Notes under the pieces: generated by a model
Database searches by the model: none
Seen by the model: the letters and a program-made list of their open reading frames with translations, nothing else
What the model was told of the DNA's origin: nothing
Assembly (NCBI GenBank): GCA_018401565.1
Contig: JAGYKS010000039.1
Location: 1-64,000, forward strand
Direction: 5' to 3'
Origin: Acidimicrobiales bacterium
GTDB taxonomy: Bacteria > Actinomycetota > Acidimicrobiia > Acidimicrobiales > Acidimicrobilacustridaceae
Length of the DNA: 64,000 bases
Part shown: one piece after another, positions 36,220 through 46,309 of the stretch
Position numbering within the stretch: the first letter of the stretch is position 1
Layout: the number at the start of each line of letters is the position of its first letter
Program-made: the position numbers and the translations under genes

Positions 36220-36951
36220 TCAGTCCACGGCCTGGTACTTGTAGCCAAGCCCCCGAATGGTGACGATGCGGGTTGGTGATGTCGGGTCGGTTTCGACCTT
36301 GGACCGCAACCGCTTCACATGGACGTCCAGGGTCTTGGTGTCGCCCACGTAGTCAGAACCCCACACCCGGTCGATGAGGGTGTCGCGCGTCAGCACCCAG
36401 CCGGCGTTTTCCAGCAGCAGCGCCAACAACTCGAACTCCTTGAGCGGAAGCCGCACCTGTTCGCCGCGCACCACCACCTCGTGGCGCTGATGGTCGACAC
36501 GCACGTCGCCCACCTCCACCACCGCCCCATCAGACACCGCCCCCACCGGCACCGGCACCGGGACCGGCACCGGCTCGACCGCCCGCCGGCGCAGCACGGC
36601 CCGCATCCGGGCCACCAGCTCACGCAGCCGGTAGGGCTTGGTCACGTAGTCGTCGGCCCCCACTTCCAGACCGACCACGGTGTCTATCTCGGATCCCTTG
36701 GCCGTCACCATGATGATGGGCACGTTGGATCGGGAGCGCAGCTCACGGCACACGTCAATGCCGGTGACCTTGGGCAGCATCACGTCGAGCAGGACCAGAT
36801 CGGGCTGCACATCGTCGAATATGGCCAGCGCTTCGGCGCCGTCGGTGGCTACGGCCACCTCGAATCCTTCCCGCCGCAATCCGACGGTCAGCGCCTCGAC
36901 GAAGGAGGCTTCGTCCTCGACGAGAAGAATCTTGACCGAAGTGGAGGTCAT
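36220..36951 (-). CDS. regX3: OmpR/PhoB-family response regulator (RegX3-like)
   Basis: 243 residues from ATG 36951. Receiver domain: VKILLVEDEASF with the acidic pair, phosphoacceptor Asp56 in PDLVLLDVMLPKVTG, T in PIIMVTAKG, K in DDYVTKPY. A Pro-Val linker (PVPVPVPV, about 133) leads to a winged helix with QVRLPLKEFELLALLLENAG, RDTLIDRVWGSDYVGDTKTL and VHVKRLRSKVE. The start overlaps the kinase stop (ATGA), so both are made together. The neighbourhood (phoU twice, pst remnants, ppk) points to phosphate control as in mycobacterial SenX3-RegX3. Autoregulation is likely but no phosphate box was assigned. Confidence 0.92.
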   Translation of the reverse strand: MTSTSVKILLVEDEASFVEALTVGLRREGFEVAVATDGAEALAIFDDVQPDLVLLDVMLPKVTGIDVCRELRSRSNVPIIMVTAKGSEIDTVVGLEVGADDYVTKPYRLRELVARMRAVLRRRAVEPVPVPVPVPVGAVSDGAVVEVGDVRVDHQRHEVVVRGEQVRLPLKEFELLALLLENAGWVLTRDTLIDRVWGSDYVGDTKTLDVHVKRLRSKVETDPTSPTRIVTIRGLGYKYQAVD

Positions 36952-38273
36952 GAAGGGGTCCGATCGCTTGGGGTTGTCGTGGTTGTTGAGGTAACTGAAG
37001 AAGCTGTAGCGGTGGCGTCGGTTGGGTCTGAAGCGCCGCCCGACGCATCGACAGGCAGACGCAACACGAACGTGGAGCCCTCGCCCAGGCGAGACTCCAC
37101 GTGCACGACACCGCTGTGGTTGGCGGCGACGTGGCGCACGATGGCCAGACCCAGACCGGTGCCTCCGGTCTGGCGGGAGCGGGCGTGGTCCACCCGGTAA
37201 AAACGCTCGAACACCCGCTCGACGTCGCGAGCCGGGATACCCATCCCGGTGTCGGACACAGCGATTTCCAGCCACGACCCACTGACGGTGGCCCGCACGC
37301 TCACCGCCGAACCCTCGTCGGAATACTTCACGGCGTTGTCGAGCAGGTTGTACAGCGCCGACACCAGCTGCCGACGATCGGCCACGATTTCGAGGTGGTG
37401 GTCCACGGCCACGGCATCGACCTGGATGCCGCTGCGCTCCACCGCAGGCTGCAGGCGGTCGAGGGCCTCAGCCACCACCTCGGCCACCCACACCGGGCCA
37501 TGCGACGGGAGCGCACCACTTTCGATCCGGGTCAGCACCAGCAGGTCGTCGATGGTGTCGGCCACCCGGGACGCCTCCACCACCATGCGCCCGGCCATAC
37601 GGCGACTCACCTCGACATCGTCCTCGTCGAGCAGGGTCTCGGCCAGCAGGCTCAGAGCACCCACAGGGGTCTTGAGCTCGTGGCTGATGTTGGCCACGAA
37701 ATCCCGCCGTACTTCCTCGAGTCGACGCCGCTCGCTCATGTCCTCGACCAACGCCATTGCTCCCACGAGCCGGTGGCCGTCGAGCAATGGCGAGGCGGTG
37801 ACCACCAGAATCCGGCGTGGGGGCCCGAACAACTCCAGGGTGCGCTCGCCGCCACGACCGGCAACCGCCTCGTCAAGAAGCTCGGCCAACGCCGCCTCCA
37901 CCAGGGCCTCGCCGTGACGGGCTCCGTGGTACTCCTCGGCCGGACGGTTGCGGAACACCACTTCACCGGCTTCGTCGGCCACCAGCACCCCGCCGGGCAC
38001 GGCGTCGAGCGCCCCGGCAAGCCGGTCACACACCTCGACCATGGTGCGCTGGCGCCCGGCGGTCACTGCTGACATGGCCCGAACGGCCTCCACGGCACGG
38101 TCCAGGTCCCGGTCGGCGCCGGGGTGGCTAGCGGGATCCAACCCGCCCTCAACCGACAGCGCAAGCAACGACGATGCCAGCGACGCATGGCGGCGTGCGG
38201 TCAGGGCCCGGACCACCACCGTGGCCACGACGGCTCCTGCCACCACACCCAGCAACGCCGCCGCCACGATCAT
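36948..38273 (-). CDS. senX3: Phosphate sensor histidine kinase (SenX3-like)
   Basis: 441 residues. One N-terminal membrane segment (IVAAALLGVVAGAVVATVVV), a PAS-like region (ALDAVPGGVLVADEAGEVVF, about 88-107), the H-box FVANISHELKTPVGALS with His198, the N-box YNLLDNAVKYSD, G1 VSDTGMGIPARDVERVFERF and G2 TGGTGLGLAIVRH. The C-terminus is Thr/Ser-rich. A lone membrane helix and a PAS domain without an extracellular sensor match SenX3/PhoR kinases that receive phosphate state from PhoU and the Pst transporter. It starts inside the stop of phoU (ATGA overlap) and ends inside the start of regX3, so the three are translationally linked. Confidence 0.92.
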   Translation of the reverse strand: MIVAAALLGVVAGAVVATVVVRALTARRHASLASSLLALSVEGGLDPASHPGADRDLDRAVEAVRAMSAVTAGRQRTMVEVCDRLAGALDAVPGGVLVADEAGEVVFRNRPAEEYHGARHGEALVEAALAELLDEAVAGRGGERTLELFGPPRRILVVTASPLLDGHRLVGAMALVEDMSERRRLEEVRRDFVANISHELKTPVGALSLLAETLLDEDDVEVSRRMAGRMVVEASRVADTIDDLLVLTRIESGALPSHGPVWVAEVVAEALDRLQPAVERSGIQVDAVAVDHHLEIVADRRQLVSALYNLLDNAVKYSDEGSAVSVRATVSGSWLEIAVSDTGMGIPARDVERVFERFYRVDHARSRQTGGTGLGLAIVRHVAANHSGVVHVESRLGEGSTFVLRLPVDASGGASDPTDATATASSVTSTTTTTPSDRTPS

Positions 38274-39001
38274 CCCGGGTCGCCCTCGTCGTTGTTCGGC
38301 GATGGGCTGCGGCGGGTACGGGCCTCGAGGCGGGCAGCGCCGGCATGCTCGGGCAACCAGCCCGTGACCATGTACTGCACCCGGTCACCGATGTTCACGG
38401 CGTGGTCACCCACCCGTTCGTAGTACCGACCGATCAGTGCCAGCTGCACTGCCGGCTGCAGATCCATGGTGTTGCCCTGATGGGATTCGAAGATGGCCTG
38501 GATGAAGTCGGCGTGCAGTTCGTCGAGACGGTCATCCATGTCGTCGAGAGCGGCAGCCAACGCCGCGTTGCGCTCGGCGTAGGCATCCACACAGCACTTG
38601 AACAGCCGCACCGCCTCCTCGCCCATCTTCTCGATGAGGCCGCGCAGGCGGGGGTCCAACGTGGCGCCGTAGATCCGACGGGACGCCTTGGCCACGTTGA
38701 CCATGAGGTCACCCGACCGCTCGATCTCAGAACTCAGACGCAGGGCCGTGATGATGCTGCGCAGGTCGGTGGCCATCGGCTGTTGCAGGGCAAGCAGGTT
38801 GTAGCACCGCTCCTCGATTTCGAGTGTGAGCACGTCAAGGTGGTCGTCGTCTTCGATCACGGCCTGGGCGGCAGCCAGGTCACCGGTGAGCAGCACCTCA
38901 GTGGCTCGCGGAATCAGCTCGGTGACCAGCGCAGCCAGGCGGACAACCTCAGCCTGGACCAGGTCGAGCTCCTGATGAAATGGGGAGTGGCGTTCGGGCA
39001 T
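38270..39001 (-). CDS. phoU: Phosphate regulator PhoU, first copy
   Basis: 243 residues from ATG 39001 (in-frame starts exist upstream to 39043). Two three-helix halves carry the E/DxxxD metal sites: ALRLSSEIERSGDLMVNVAK (about 86-105) and LIGRYYERVGDHAVNIGDRV (about 187-206), the second being the classic R-x-x-E-R-x-G-D-H motif. PhoU links Pst transport state to the sensor kinase and keeps the Pho response off when phosphate is plentiful. The C-terminal tail (EARTRRSPSPNNDEGDPG) is disordered. Overlaps senX3 by four bases. Confidence 0.93.
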   Translation of the reverse strand: MPERHSPFHQELDLVQAEVVRLAALVTELIPRATEVLLTGDLAAAQAVIEDDDHLDVLTLEIEERCYNLLALQQPMATDLRSIITALRLSSEIERSGDLMVNVAKASRRIYGATLDPRLRGLIEKMGEEAVRLFKCCVDAYAERNAALAAALDDMDDRLDELHADFIQAIFESHQGNTMDLQPAVQLALIGRYYERVGDHAVNIGDRVQYMVTGWLPEHAGAARLEARTRRSPSPNNDEGDPG

Positions 39002-39039
39002 GGATCCATTGTGCCGGTTGGGCACCGCGTTCGCCCTGC

Positions 39040-39731
39040 TCATCGGACCTCCACGGCCAGATGGGCGGGATCCCCAGTGATGAGGTACCGCATCCGGGCC
39101 CCCATGACCACGGTGTGGTCAGCGATGCGGTCCAGGGCCCGGGCAGCGGTGGTCAGCACCAGGGCAACCTCCACGGCGTCGGGACCAGTCAGGGCCCGCA
39201 CCCGGCGGGTGAGGTGTTCCATGGCCAGCTCCACCCCGGCGAGGGCCGGGTGAGGGCGGTGGCCACACCCAGATCCAGCGTGGCCCATGCCTGCAACGCC
39301 ATGCGGTAGCGGTCCACGGCCTCGGCTGCCATCACGCACACGATGTCGTGGCTGGTCGAATCCACAGCAAACAGCTCAAAGCGCGGCGCCAGATTCACCA
39401 CCCGCAGAGCCAGGTCACCGATACGCTCAAGTTCGCCGATCACCCGCAACACCGACACCACCAGCCGCAGATCGCCGGCCACCGGAGCCTCCAGGCCCAG
39501 CAGCGAGTAGCAACGCTCGGTGAGCGACACGTTCATGGCGTCGATCTCGTCGTCGGTGGCGTAGGCAGACTGCACCACCGACGCATCGCCCGACGACAAC
39601 ACGGCGGCCATGCGTTCCAGGTTCTCGTCGACGCGCACACCCATGAGCTCCACCTGCAGCCGGAGTTGTTCAAGCTCCCCGGCATAGGCCAGACGCGCTG
39701 GAGGCGTCTCAGCCGAAGCGGCCGGTGACAT
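39040..39731 (-). CDS. phoU2: PhoU-like protein, second copy, one frame break
   Basis: Start taken as ATG 39731 ([20 protein letters not shown]), 23 bp inside the pstB frame. The first half ends with [20 protein letters not shown], the metal motif; the second half, [20 protein letters not shown] and [20 protein letters not shown], is reached only after a frame change near 39250. Joined length about 230 residues. It diverges from the first PhoU, for example in [12 protein letters not shown] in place of NIGDRVQYMVTG. Tandem phoU genes occur in other actinobacteria (phoY1/phoY2). The break lies in CGGGTG-type sequence and may be a read error. Confidence 0.8.
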
Positions 39732-40047
39732 AGCGCTCGGTTCTTTCGTCGCTGGGATTGGCGAAGATCTTCTCGGTGGTGTCGTACTCCACCAGAATCC
39801 CGGTCCGACTACTGGTGGCATCATCAGCCAGCACGGTGAAAAAGGCCGTCCGGTCGGCCACGCGGGCTGCCTGCTGCATGTTGTGGGTGACGATCACGAT
39901 CGAATAGGTCTCCTTGAGTTCGATCATGAGGTCCTCAATCCTGGCCGTGGAAACGGGGTCGAGAGCGGAACAGGGCTCATCCATCAAGATCACATCTGGT
40001 TCCACGGCGATGCACCTTGCGATGCACAGGCGCTGCTGCTTTGCGAA
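39709..40047 (-). pseudogene. pstB: PstB phosphate ABC transporter ATPase, C-terminal half only
   Basis: Recognisable PstB starts at the end of the signature motif ([20 protein letters not shown]) and continues [20 protein letters not shown] with the Walker B and D-loop, then [20 protein letters not shown] (H-loop) to ERYVTGRFG-stop. The first about 160 residues with Walker A and Q-loop are absent. Upstream of the QQRLCIAR codon the DNA is pstS, in another frame. The remnant cannot bind ATP. The 3' end overlaps phoU2 by 23 bp, the usual coupling in pst operons. Confidence 0.88.
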
Positions 40048-40665
40048 TCCGTCCCTCTTCACCGTTGATCTCTTCGGTGAAGTAGTCGAAGGTGCCCGAG
40101 TCGGTACCCGGCCCATAAAGGGCAAGTCTGGTGCTGGCGAAGTCGGCGGGAATGTCCAACCCCTCAACGTCACCCCACACTGCCGTGGTGGCGTCCTGGT
40201 CCCAGATGGCGCTGATCTGCTCGACGGTCATGCAGGTGACCGGGTTGTCCTTGTTCACCACGATCGACAGTGCGTCATTGGCAACCTGGACCGCCTCGTA
40301 GGCCACGTTGTTCTTCTCGGCACTCTTCGATTTCGGTATCCTTGATGACCCGAGAAGCGTTGTTGCCGTCGGTCTCACCCTGACAGAACTTCTGGAAACC
40401 GCCGCTGGTGCCCGAGATGGCAACGGTGACCCTCACGTCGGGGTATTCGTTCATGAACAACTCGGCTGCAACTTCGCTCAGTGGCCCCACAGTGCTCGAA
40501 CCATCGATGCGCACCGAGCCGCTCAGGCTGCCACCGGCCGCTGTGGTGTCGCTACTTTCCTCCGAGCTCGCTGTCGCTGCCACAGGCCGATGCGACAAGA
40601 GCCACTGCGAACAACGCCGCAGTGAATCGCATGGCTTTGGACCGACTCAAGGTGATTTGCTTCAT
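40048..40665 (-). pseudogene. pstS: PstS phosphate-binding lipoprotein, N-terminal two-thirds, frame breaks
   Basis: ATG 40665 follows GGGGAGA at eight bases. A lipoprotein signal ([20 protein letters not shown], lipobox VASAC) is followed by [20 protein letters not shown], the phosphate-loop [20 protein letters not shown] and [40 protein letters not shown] and [13 protein letters not shown]. Frame changes lie near 40560 and 40325. The reading then runs straight into pstB sequence at 40047, so the last about 110 residues of PstS, all of PstC and PstA, and the start of PstB are gone. Unless this is a collapsed assembly, the high-affinity phosphate uptake system of the cell is missing here. Confidence 0.85.
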
Positions 40666-40861
40666 CAAGAGAATCTCCCCATCTATTGGCTGATGTGCTG
40701 CTATCCGCCGGAATCTCCGACCGCGAAACTTCAGTGAGGTTCACCGACGCTCCGCCTACCGAGTCCGAAATTAGGTGGGCCGCATGACTCGCAGACAGTC
40801 ATCGGGTGAACAACGAGGTGAACGGGAACCGAAAACTGACTGAACCCACTCTGCTGGTTGC

Positions 40862-41323
40862 TCAGGACCGACCCACGGCCGCCACCAACGGGGCCAACAG
40901 GTCCCGATCGGTGGGATAGGTGAGGATGTCGACGGCAGCGGCGGCAGACATCCACGCCAGCTCATCAACTTCGTCGTTGGCGACAAAATCACCGCCGAGC
41001 ACGGTCATGGCCCACCAGCGCACCACCTTGGAGCGACCATTGCGGTCCACGTAGGTCACCGCCGGCAACTCCACACCCAGATCCACGGCGTAGCCCGTCT
41101 CTTCGGCCAATTCGCGCACTGCCGCCTGTTCGAACGTCTCACCGGGGTCAAGCTTGCCCTTGGGGAAGCTCCAGTCGTCGTAGCGGGGTCGATGCACCAC
41201 CACCACCTCAACCGAACCGTCGGCGGCGCGACGCCACGGGATGCCGCCGGCGGCATGAACGTCGAACTGATTCAGGTCGATTGGGGCCCGGCCCGATGAA
41301 TCAGGGTCGCTGGCGCCGCTCAC
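40862..41323 (-). CDS. NUDIX hydrolase (MutT1-like)
   Basis: 153 residues from GTG 41323. The Nudix box is complete: GKLDPGETFEQAAVRELAEE followed by TGY, with VHRPRYDDWSFPKGK just before it. The HAAGGIPWRR start and the DILTYPTDRDLLAPLVAAV end match the N-terminal half of mycobacterial MutT1-type proteins, but the histidine phosphatase half is missing, so it is a single-domain form. Likely substrates are (di)nucleotide pyrophosphates such as 8-oxo-dGTP or Ap4A. The start overlaps the ppk stop (GTGA), so it is translated with Ppk. Cytoplasmic. Confidence 0.9.
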   Translation of the reverse strand: MSGASDPDSSGRAPIDLNQFDVHAAGGIPWRRAADGSVEVVVVHRPRYDDWSFPKGKLDPGETFEQAAVRELAEETGYAVDLGVELPAVTYVDRNGRSKVVRWWAMTVLGGDFVANDEVDELAWMSAAAAVDILTYPTDRDLLAPLVAAVGRS

Positions 41324-43642
41324 CGGCGTCTGCGGCCCAACGCCTCAGCCTGCAGGTGCTGATGGGTGTCGAGGGTCCCCACCACCGGCACGTGCGACCA
41401 CCTGCCGTCTGACCCCAACTCCCAGGCCAGTGAGTCATCGGCCATCAGCACATCGAGCTGGGCGGCGAGCCGCGCCGTGAGCTCGGGATCCTCCACCGGG
41501 GTGAGGGCCTCCACCCGGCGATCCAGATTGCGGGGCATGAGGTCGGCTGACCCGATGTACCAGGCCCCCTCACCGACACGGCCATGGGCGAAGTGGTACA
41601 CCCGCGAATGCTCGAGGTACCGACCGATCACCGATCGCACCCGGATGTTGTCAGACAGGCCCGGCACCCCGGGACGCAGCCGGCAGATGCCACGGATCAC
41701 CAGATCCACTTTCACCCCGGCTGCCGACGCCTCATACAACAGGTCGATCATGGCGGCATCGACCAGGCTGTTCATCTTCATCACGATGCGCCGCTTGCGA
41801 CCCGGAGCGGTGATCTCGTTGCGGATCAGCCCGGCGATGCCCGACCGCAGGTCGTCGGGGGCCACCAGCAGTTTGCGGTACTGCAAGGTCGCGGCCGTAC
41901 CCGGTCAGATAGTTGAACAACTGGGTGAGATCGGCGCCGATGTCGGGGTCACAGGTGAGCAAGCCCAGATCCTCGTAGGTGCGGGCCGTCTTGGGGTTGT
42001 AGTTCCCGGTGCCGATGTGGCAGTAGCAACGGATGCCCTCAGGCTCGTTGCGCACCACCAGGGTGGTCTTGGTGTGGGTTTTCAGGCCCACCAGACCGTA
42101 GACAACGTGCACGCCGGCCTTTTCCAGCTCGCGGGCCCATTCGATGTTGGCTTCCTCGTCGAAGCGGGCCTTGAGTTCCACCAGGGCCACCACCTGCTTG
42201 CCCCGTTCGGCGGCTCTGATCAGTGAGTGGATGATCGACGAGTCGCCCGAGGTGCGGTACAGCGTGAGCTTGATGGCCAGCACCCGGGGGTCGTTGGACG
42301 CCTGGCGGATGAACTCTTCCACCGAGGTGGCAAACGAATCGTAGGGATGGTGCACCAGCACGTCCCCGGCTGCGATCTCACGGAAGAACGGACGGGCTCC
42401 GTCGTCACCGGCAGCCAGGCGGTGCTGGGTCACCGGCACCCAGGTGGGGTCCTTCAGATCGGGCCGGTCGATCTCGCCCACGGCAAACAACCCACTGAGC
42501 CCGACGGGCGCCCACGTGTCGTACACGTCGTCGTCGTCGAGGTCGAGTTCACGCTGCAGCAGTTGGCGCACCTCGTCGTTGGTGTCGGCAGCCAGTTCAA
42601 GTCGCACCGCCCGACCGAAGCGACGACGCCGAACCTCCATCTCCACGGCCGCCAGCAGGTCGTCAGCCTCTTCTTCTTCAAGGGTGAGGTCGGCGTTTCG
42701 TGTGACCCGAAAGGCACTGCATCCGGTGATGGCCATGCCGGGAAACAGCACGTCAAGGTGGGCGGCGATGACCTGCTCGAGCGGCACCAGCCGCTGGCCG
42801 TCGGGCAGCGGCACATAACGCGGCAGCAAGCTCGGCACCTTCACCCGGGCGAACCGACGATGGCCGGTGTGCTCGTCGAGCACCATGACGGCCAGATTCA
42901 GCGACAGGTCCGAGATGTAGGGGAATGGATGCCCGGGATCCACCGCCAGCGGGGTGAGGACCGGGAAGATCCGATGGTTGAAAACCTCGGCGAGGTGTTT
43001 GCGGTCGACGTCACCAAGGTCGTTCCAGGTGCACAGCACCACACCGGCCTCGGTCAGTGCCGGCATCAGCTTGTCGGCCAGCACCCGCTCGGCCTGGTCC
43101 AGCAGGCCGACCACCCGACTGTGGATCAGGTCAAGCTGCTCGGCGGCGGTCCGCCCATCCGAACTCAGCGACGTGACCCTGGCCGCCACCTGGTCTTTGA
43201 GACCTGCCACCCGCACCTGGAAGAACTCGTCGAGGTTGGACCCGAAGATGGCGACGAACTTCACCCGCTCAAGGAGCGGTACGCGCGGGTCGTCGGCCAG
43301 TTCGAGGACCCGGGCGTTGAAGTCGAGCCACGACAGCTCCCGGTTGATGAACCGGTCGGGTGAATCCGCCATCGACTCGCCACGTCGGTCGTGACCGCCT
43401 GCGCGAGGCGAGCCGGCAGAGGGCGAGCCGGCAGACGGATTGCCTTGGTGTCCCGACGCACCACCGTCACGGGCCACTGCCCCCACGTCGCTGATGCCAC
43501 TGCCTGCAGTGCCGGTGACGGCCTCACCGGCGTCAGCGCCTGCGGGCGCCGCCTGACGCACCGAAGTTCCGGGCGCGCCCACCACCGGCGCCCAATCCAC
43601 GAGCAGTGCCGGAGCGGCGTCGGTTCGGTTCTTCTTGCCCAT
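41320..43642 (-). CDS. ppk: Polyphosphate kinase 1, one frame break
   Basis: Joined length about 775 residues. The core begins FINRELSWLDFNARVLELAD (about 97) and includes NLDEFFQVRVAGLKDQVAAR, FPVLTPLAVDPGHPFPYISD, the phosphohistidine-domain LKLTLYRTSGDS-like stretch LAIKLTLYRTSGDSSIIHSL, GLVGLKTHTKTTLVVRNEPE with the catalytic histidine, GNYNPKTARTYEDLGLLT and, after the frame change near 41900, LQYRKLLVAPDDLRSGIAGL and HFAHGRVGEGAWYIGSAD. It makes polyphosphate from ATP reversibly and acts in the phosphate store. The first 95 residues are a Gly/Ser/Ala low-complexity extension; MADSPDRFINREL at 43372 is a likely alternative start. Co-transcribed with nudix. Confidence 0.92.
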
Positions 43643-43697
43643 CAGCGGTCGATCGTAGCGGTCGTTGCCTCAGGCCCGCCGGTGACCGGGGTGGGAA

Positions 43698-43976
43698 TCA
43701 GGACTCGTCGCCACTGTCGCCGTAGCCGAGGTCCCACTCCAGGGTGAGGAGTTCGCGCTCGGCGTCGCGGGCCACGCGCTCCTTGTTGCGGCGGAACTGG
43801 GGGTCGTGCTTGGGCAACAACAAAAGGCGGGCCATGACCCGGGCCCGAAACTCCTCGATCACCGTGGGATCACCAAAGCTGGAGCGCATTTCCCAGTGGG
43901 GGGCAACCGGCCCGGTGTAGATCATCCTCACCGCACCACGAGGGGGCTGGGTCTCTTGGGTCTGCAGGTCAGTCAT
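43698..43976 (-). CDS. Conserved-looking small protein, unknown function
   Basis: 92 residues, MTDLQTQETQPPRGAVRMIY...PHWEMRSSFGDPTVIEEFRA, RVMARLLLLPKHDPQFRRNK and RVARDAERELLTLEWDLGYG, with an acidic end. Composition and helical content look like a real soluble protein, but I recognise no family. It sits upstream of ppk in the same orientation, separated by 55 bp. Confidence 0.45.
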   Translation of the reverse strand: MTDLQTQETQPPRGAVRMIYTGPVAPHWEMRSSFGDPTVIEEFRARVMARLLLLPKHDPQFRRNKERVARDAERELLTLEWDLGYGDSGDES

Positions 43977-44166
43977 GGGTGTGCTCAGCTCATTGTGGGT
44001 CGTGGGCGACGAGGCCGCCCACGACGGGGTGTGCTCAAAGTGATGCGCACGACGTGGTCGTGCACGCTGGATCTCCTCGCTTGGGACGTTACGTCCCCAA
44101 CGAGTGACCAGAGCCTACCGCCGGGGGCCGGGTCCCGGCGAGGTGGTGGTGACGACGGGGTGGGCG

Positions 44167-45641
44167 TCAGCCTCCGGTACCGGCCCGCTCGGTGAGAACG
44201 GCGTCAATTTCCTGAACCTCACCGCCACGGTCGACCAGCAAGGTGATGGTGTCACCGGGGGCCATGGCCCGGATGATGGTGGCAACGTCGCTCGGAGTGC
44301 GCACCGGCTCACCGTCCACTTCGAGGATCACGTCACCGAGTTCCAGCCCCGCCTGCTCAGCAGCCGAACCGGGCACGAGTTCAGTGACGAACACCCCGCG
44401 TTCGACGGTGACGCCGTACTGCGACCGGGTGGCATCAAGCAGGTCCTCGACCGCCACCATCGACACACCCAAAAAGGCCTGGTCGGCGCGAATGGTGCCC
44501 CCGCCGGCCTTGATCTCCTCGATGAGGGGCTTGACGGCGTCGATGGCAATGGCGAAACCGATGTTCTGGGCGTCAGAAATGATGGCGGTGTTGATCCCCA
44601 CCACCTGACCCAGGGCGTTGAGCAGTGGCCCACCGGAATTGCCGGGATTGATGGCTGCGTCGGTCTGGATCAGGTTCTCGAGAACCAGGCCGCCCGGCGC
44701 CTGAATGATCCGGTCCTTGGCCGACACGATCCCCTGGGTCACACTCGGCGTTCCGCCCAGATCCAGGGCGTTGCCGATGGCCACCACGCTGTCACCGACG
44801 CGAACATCGGCCGAATTACCGAGTTCGGCCGGAACCACCGGGGGCGGGTCCACCAAGGCCATGAGCGCCACGTCATCTTCGGGTGCACTGCCGACCAGAA
44901 CCGCCTGCCGGGTGTCACCGTCAAACAGGGTCACCTCGGCGGTGGTCGCATTGCCCAACACATGGGCGTTGGTGAGCACCAGACCGTCCTCGGAGATAAT
45001 CACCCCCGAACCTGCACCCCGAACACACCCTGGCCGGTCGGTGAACCGGTGCGGATCGACACCACTGACGGTTGCGCCTTGTTGAGCAATCCGCCGATGT
45101 CGAGTTCGCCTCCACTCAGCACAAGCGGTGCTGAGGTTGCCTGCGTCGTTACATCGTCGTCGAAGTACGTCAGCGCAGCGACGCTGACGATGCTGGCCAC
45201 AAGCGCACCAACCACAGCAGCAAGAAGCAACGAACCAAACCCGCTTCGGCGTGGCGCCCGGGTGGCCACCGCAACCGGGGTGGCAGCACGCACGCCTGGT
45301 TGGGCAGGGAACGCTGGCGGAGTGAGCGAGGGTGCCGTCGGCGGACCGGTGGGGCCTGAGCCGGGGGTGTCGAACCATGGAGCGGCCACCGAGGGTGTGG
45401 GTCGAGGCGTCGGCGCTGACGTTGCCGCTTGCTGGCCGGGTGCCGGAGTACTGAGCAACCATGACGGAGCCGCGCCTGCGGGCACCACCTCGCTGTCACC
45501 AAAGAGCGTGTAACCAGCTGAGACATCTGCGGTACGTCCGCCAGTGGATGCGCTCCGGGACACATCTCGTGTCGCATCACGGGTTCCATCACGGGTTCCA
45601 TCACGGGTTCCATCACTGGGGTCAGTCGGATCATCAACCAC
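44167..45641 (-). CDS. htrA: HtrA-type serine protease (S1C, PDZ), one frame break
   Basis: Start chosen at GTG 45641 after AAGGGAG (five bases). A cytoplasmic low-complexity N-terminus (DGTR repeats from a 12-bp minisatellite, then Pro/Thr-rich), one membrane helix (FGSLLLAAVVGALVASIVSV), a linker and the protease: the frame changes near 45010 at GVIISEDGLVLTNAHVLGNA (catalytic His), SAPEDDVALMALVD (Asp) and TDAAINPGNSGGPLLNALGQ (Ser). The C-terminal PDZ is RGVFVTELVPGSAAEQAGLE, GDVILEVDGEPV. Joined length about 490. The extra G in the GGGG at the break suggests a sequencing indel. It degrades or refolds misfolded envelope proteins. Confidence 0.92.
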
Positions 45642-45714
45642 TGTGTCTCCCTTGGTCACCCGAGAGGATCAACCCTCTAAAGCTGCTGCCACTGTTCGCC
45701 GAAAATTCCCGTGC

Positions 45715-45743
45715 CACCTGAGGAGCCATCGGTCCCTCAGGTG
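45715..45743. promoter_or_regulatory. Inverted repeat in the htrA-whiB divergent gap
   Basis: CACCTGAGG and CCTCAGGTG form a perfect 9-bp palindrome with an 11-base spacer. The gap is divergent, so it is more likely an operator or 5'-leader hairpin than a terminator. Confidence 0.5.
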
Positions 45744-45918
45744 TGACGAACTGCCACCACGTCAGAGGGTCCGGCCACACAGGCTGTGCTCACATGATCG
45801 TACCGGTTAGTGGCACGAAGACGGTACGCGGCGGCTAGCATTTGTCCACTGCTGATCGGGTGCTCAGGCTCGTGCCTGTACGGGACTCCCGACGCGAAAG
45901 CGGGAGGGAGGTGTGCCC

Positions 45919-46179
45919 ATGGAGCAGGAATGGATGGCCGAGGGCAACTGCCGGTTCGAACCGCCCGCAACCTTCTTCCCCAGCGACGGCGTCGGGGTTG
46001 AAGTGGCCAAACGCATCTGTGCCACCTGCCCGGTGAAAGAACCTTGCCTGGAATACGCCCTCGACTTCCGGATCGACCACGGCGTGTGGGGCGGGACCTC
46101 CGAACGACAGCGCCGTCGGATCCTGCGCAAGCGGGGGAGCGACGAAACCGTGTCGTCGGTGCCACCCATGGGCCTCTGA
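45919..46179 (+). CDS. WhiB-family iron-sulfur transcription factor
   Basis: 86 residues from ATG 45919, preceded by AGGGAGG at seven bases (a GTG two codons earlier is less well placed). The four cluster cysteines are in EGNCR and ICATCPVKEPCLEYAL; the FGVWGG-like turn is HGVWGGTSERQRRRILRKR, which contacts the principal sigma factor and ends in a basic DNA-binding patch. WhiB proteins carry an O2/NO-sensitive 4Fe-4S cluster. By size and the lack of N-terminal extension it is closer to WhiB1/WhiB4 types than to WhiB2; exact subgroup unclear. Confidence 0.92.
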   Translation: MEQEWMAEGNCRFEPPATFFPSDGVGVEVAKRICATCPVKEPCLEYALDFRIDHGVWGGTSERQRRRILRKRGSDETVSSVPPMGL

Positions 46180-46309
46180 GCCCCGGTTTGGCCCCCAAAC
46201 TCTCAACGACGCTGCAACGGCCAACCGATGTCATGCCCTCAGGCGGGCTTCACGACTGCTGTGCAATCCACGCGGCGAGCGGCTGCGGGCGCGGATGCCA
46301 CATGGGTCG

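Noticed and set aside
41320-43642. Two separate polyphosphate kinase genes
   Set aside because: The two frames are consecutive parts of one Ppk1 with a single frame change near 41900.
44104-45513. A 469-codon plus-strand frame opposite htrA
   Set aside because: Mirror of the protease; contains no recognisable fold.
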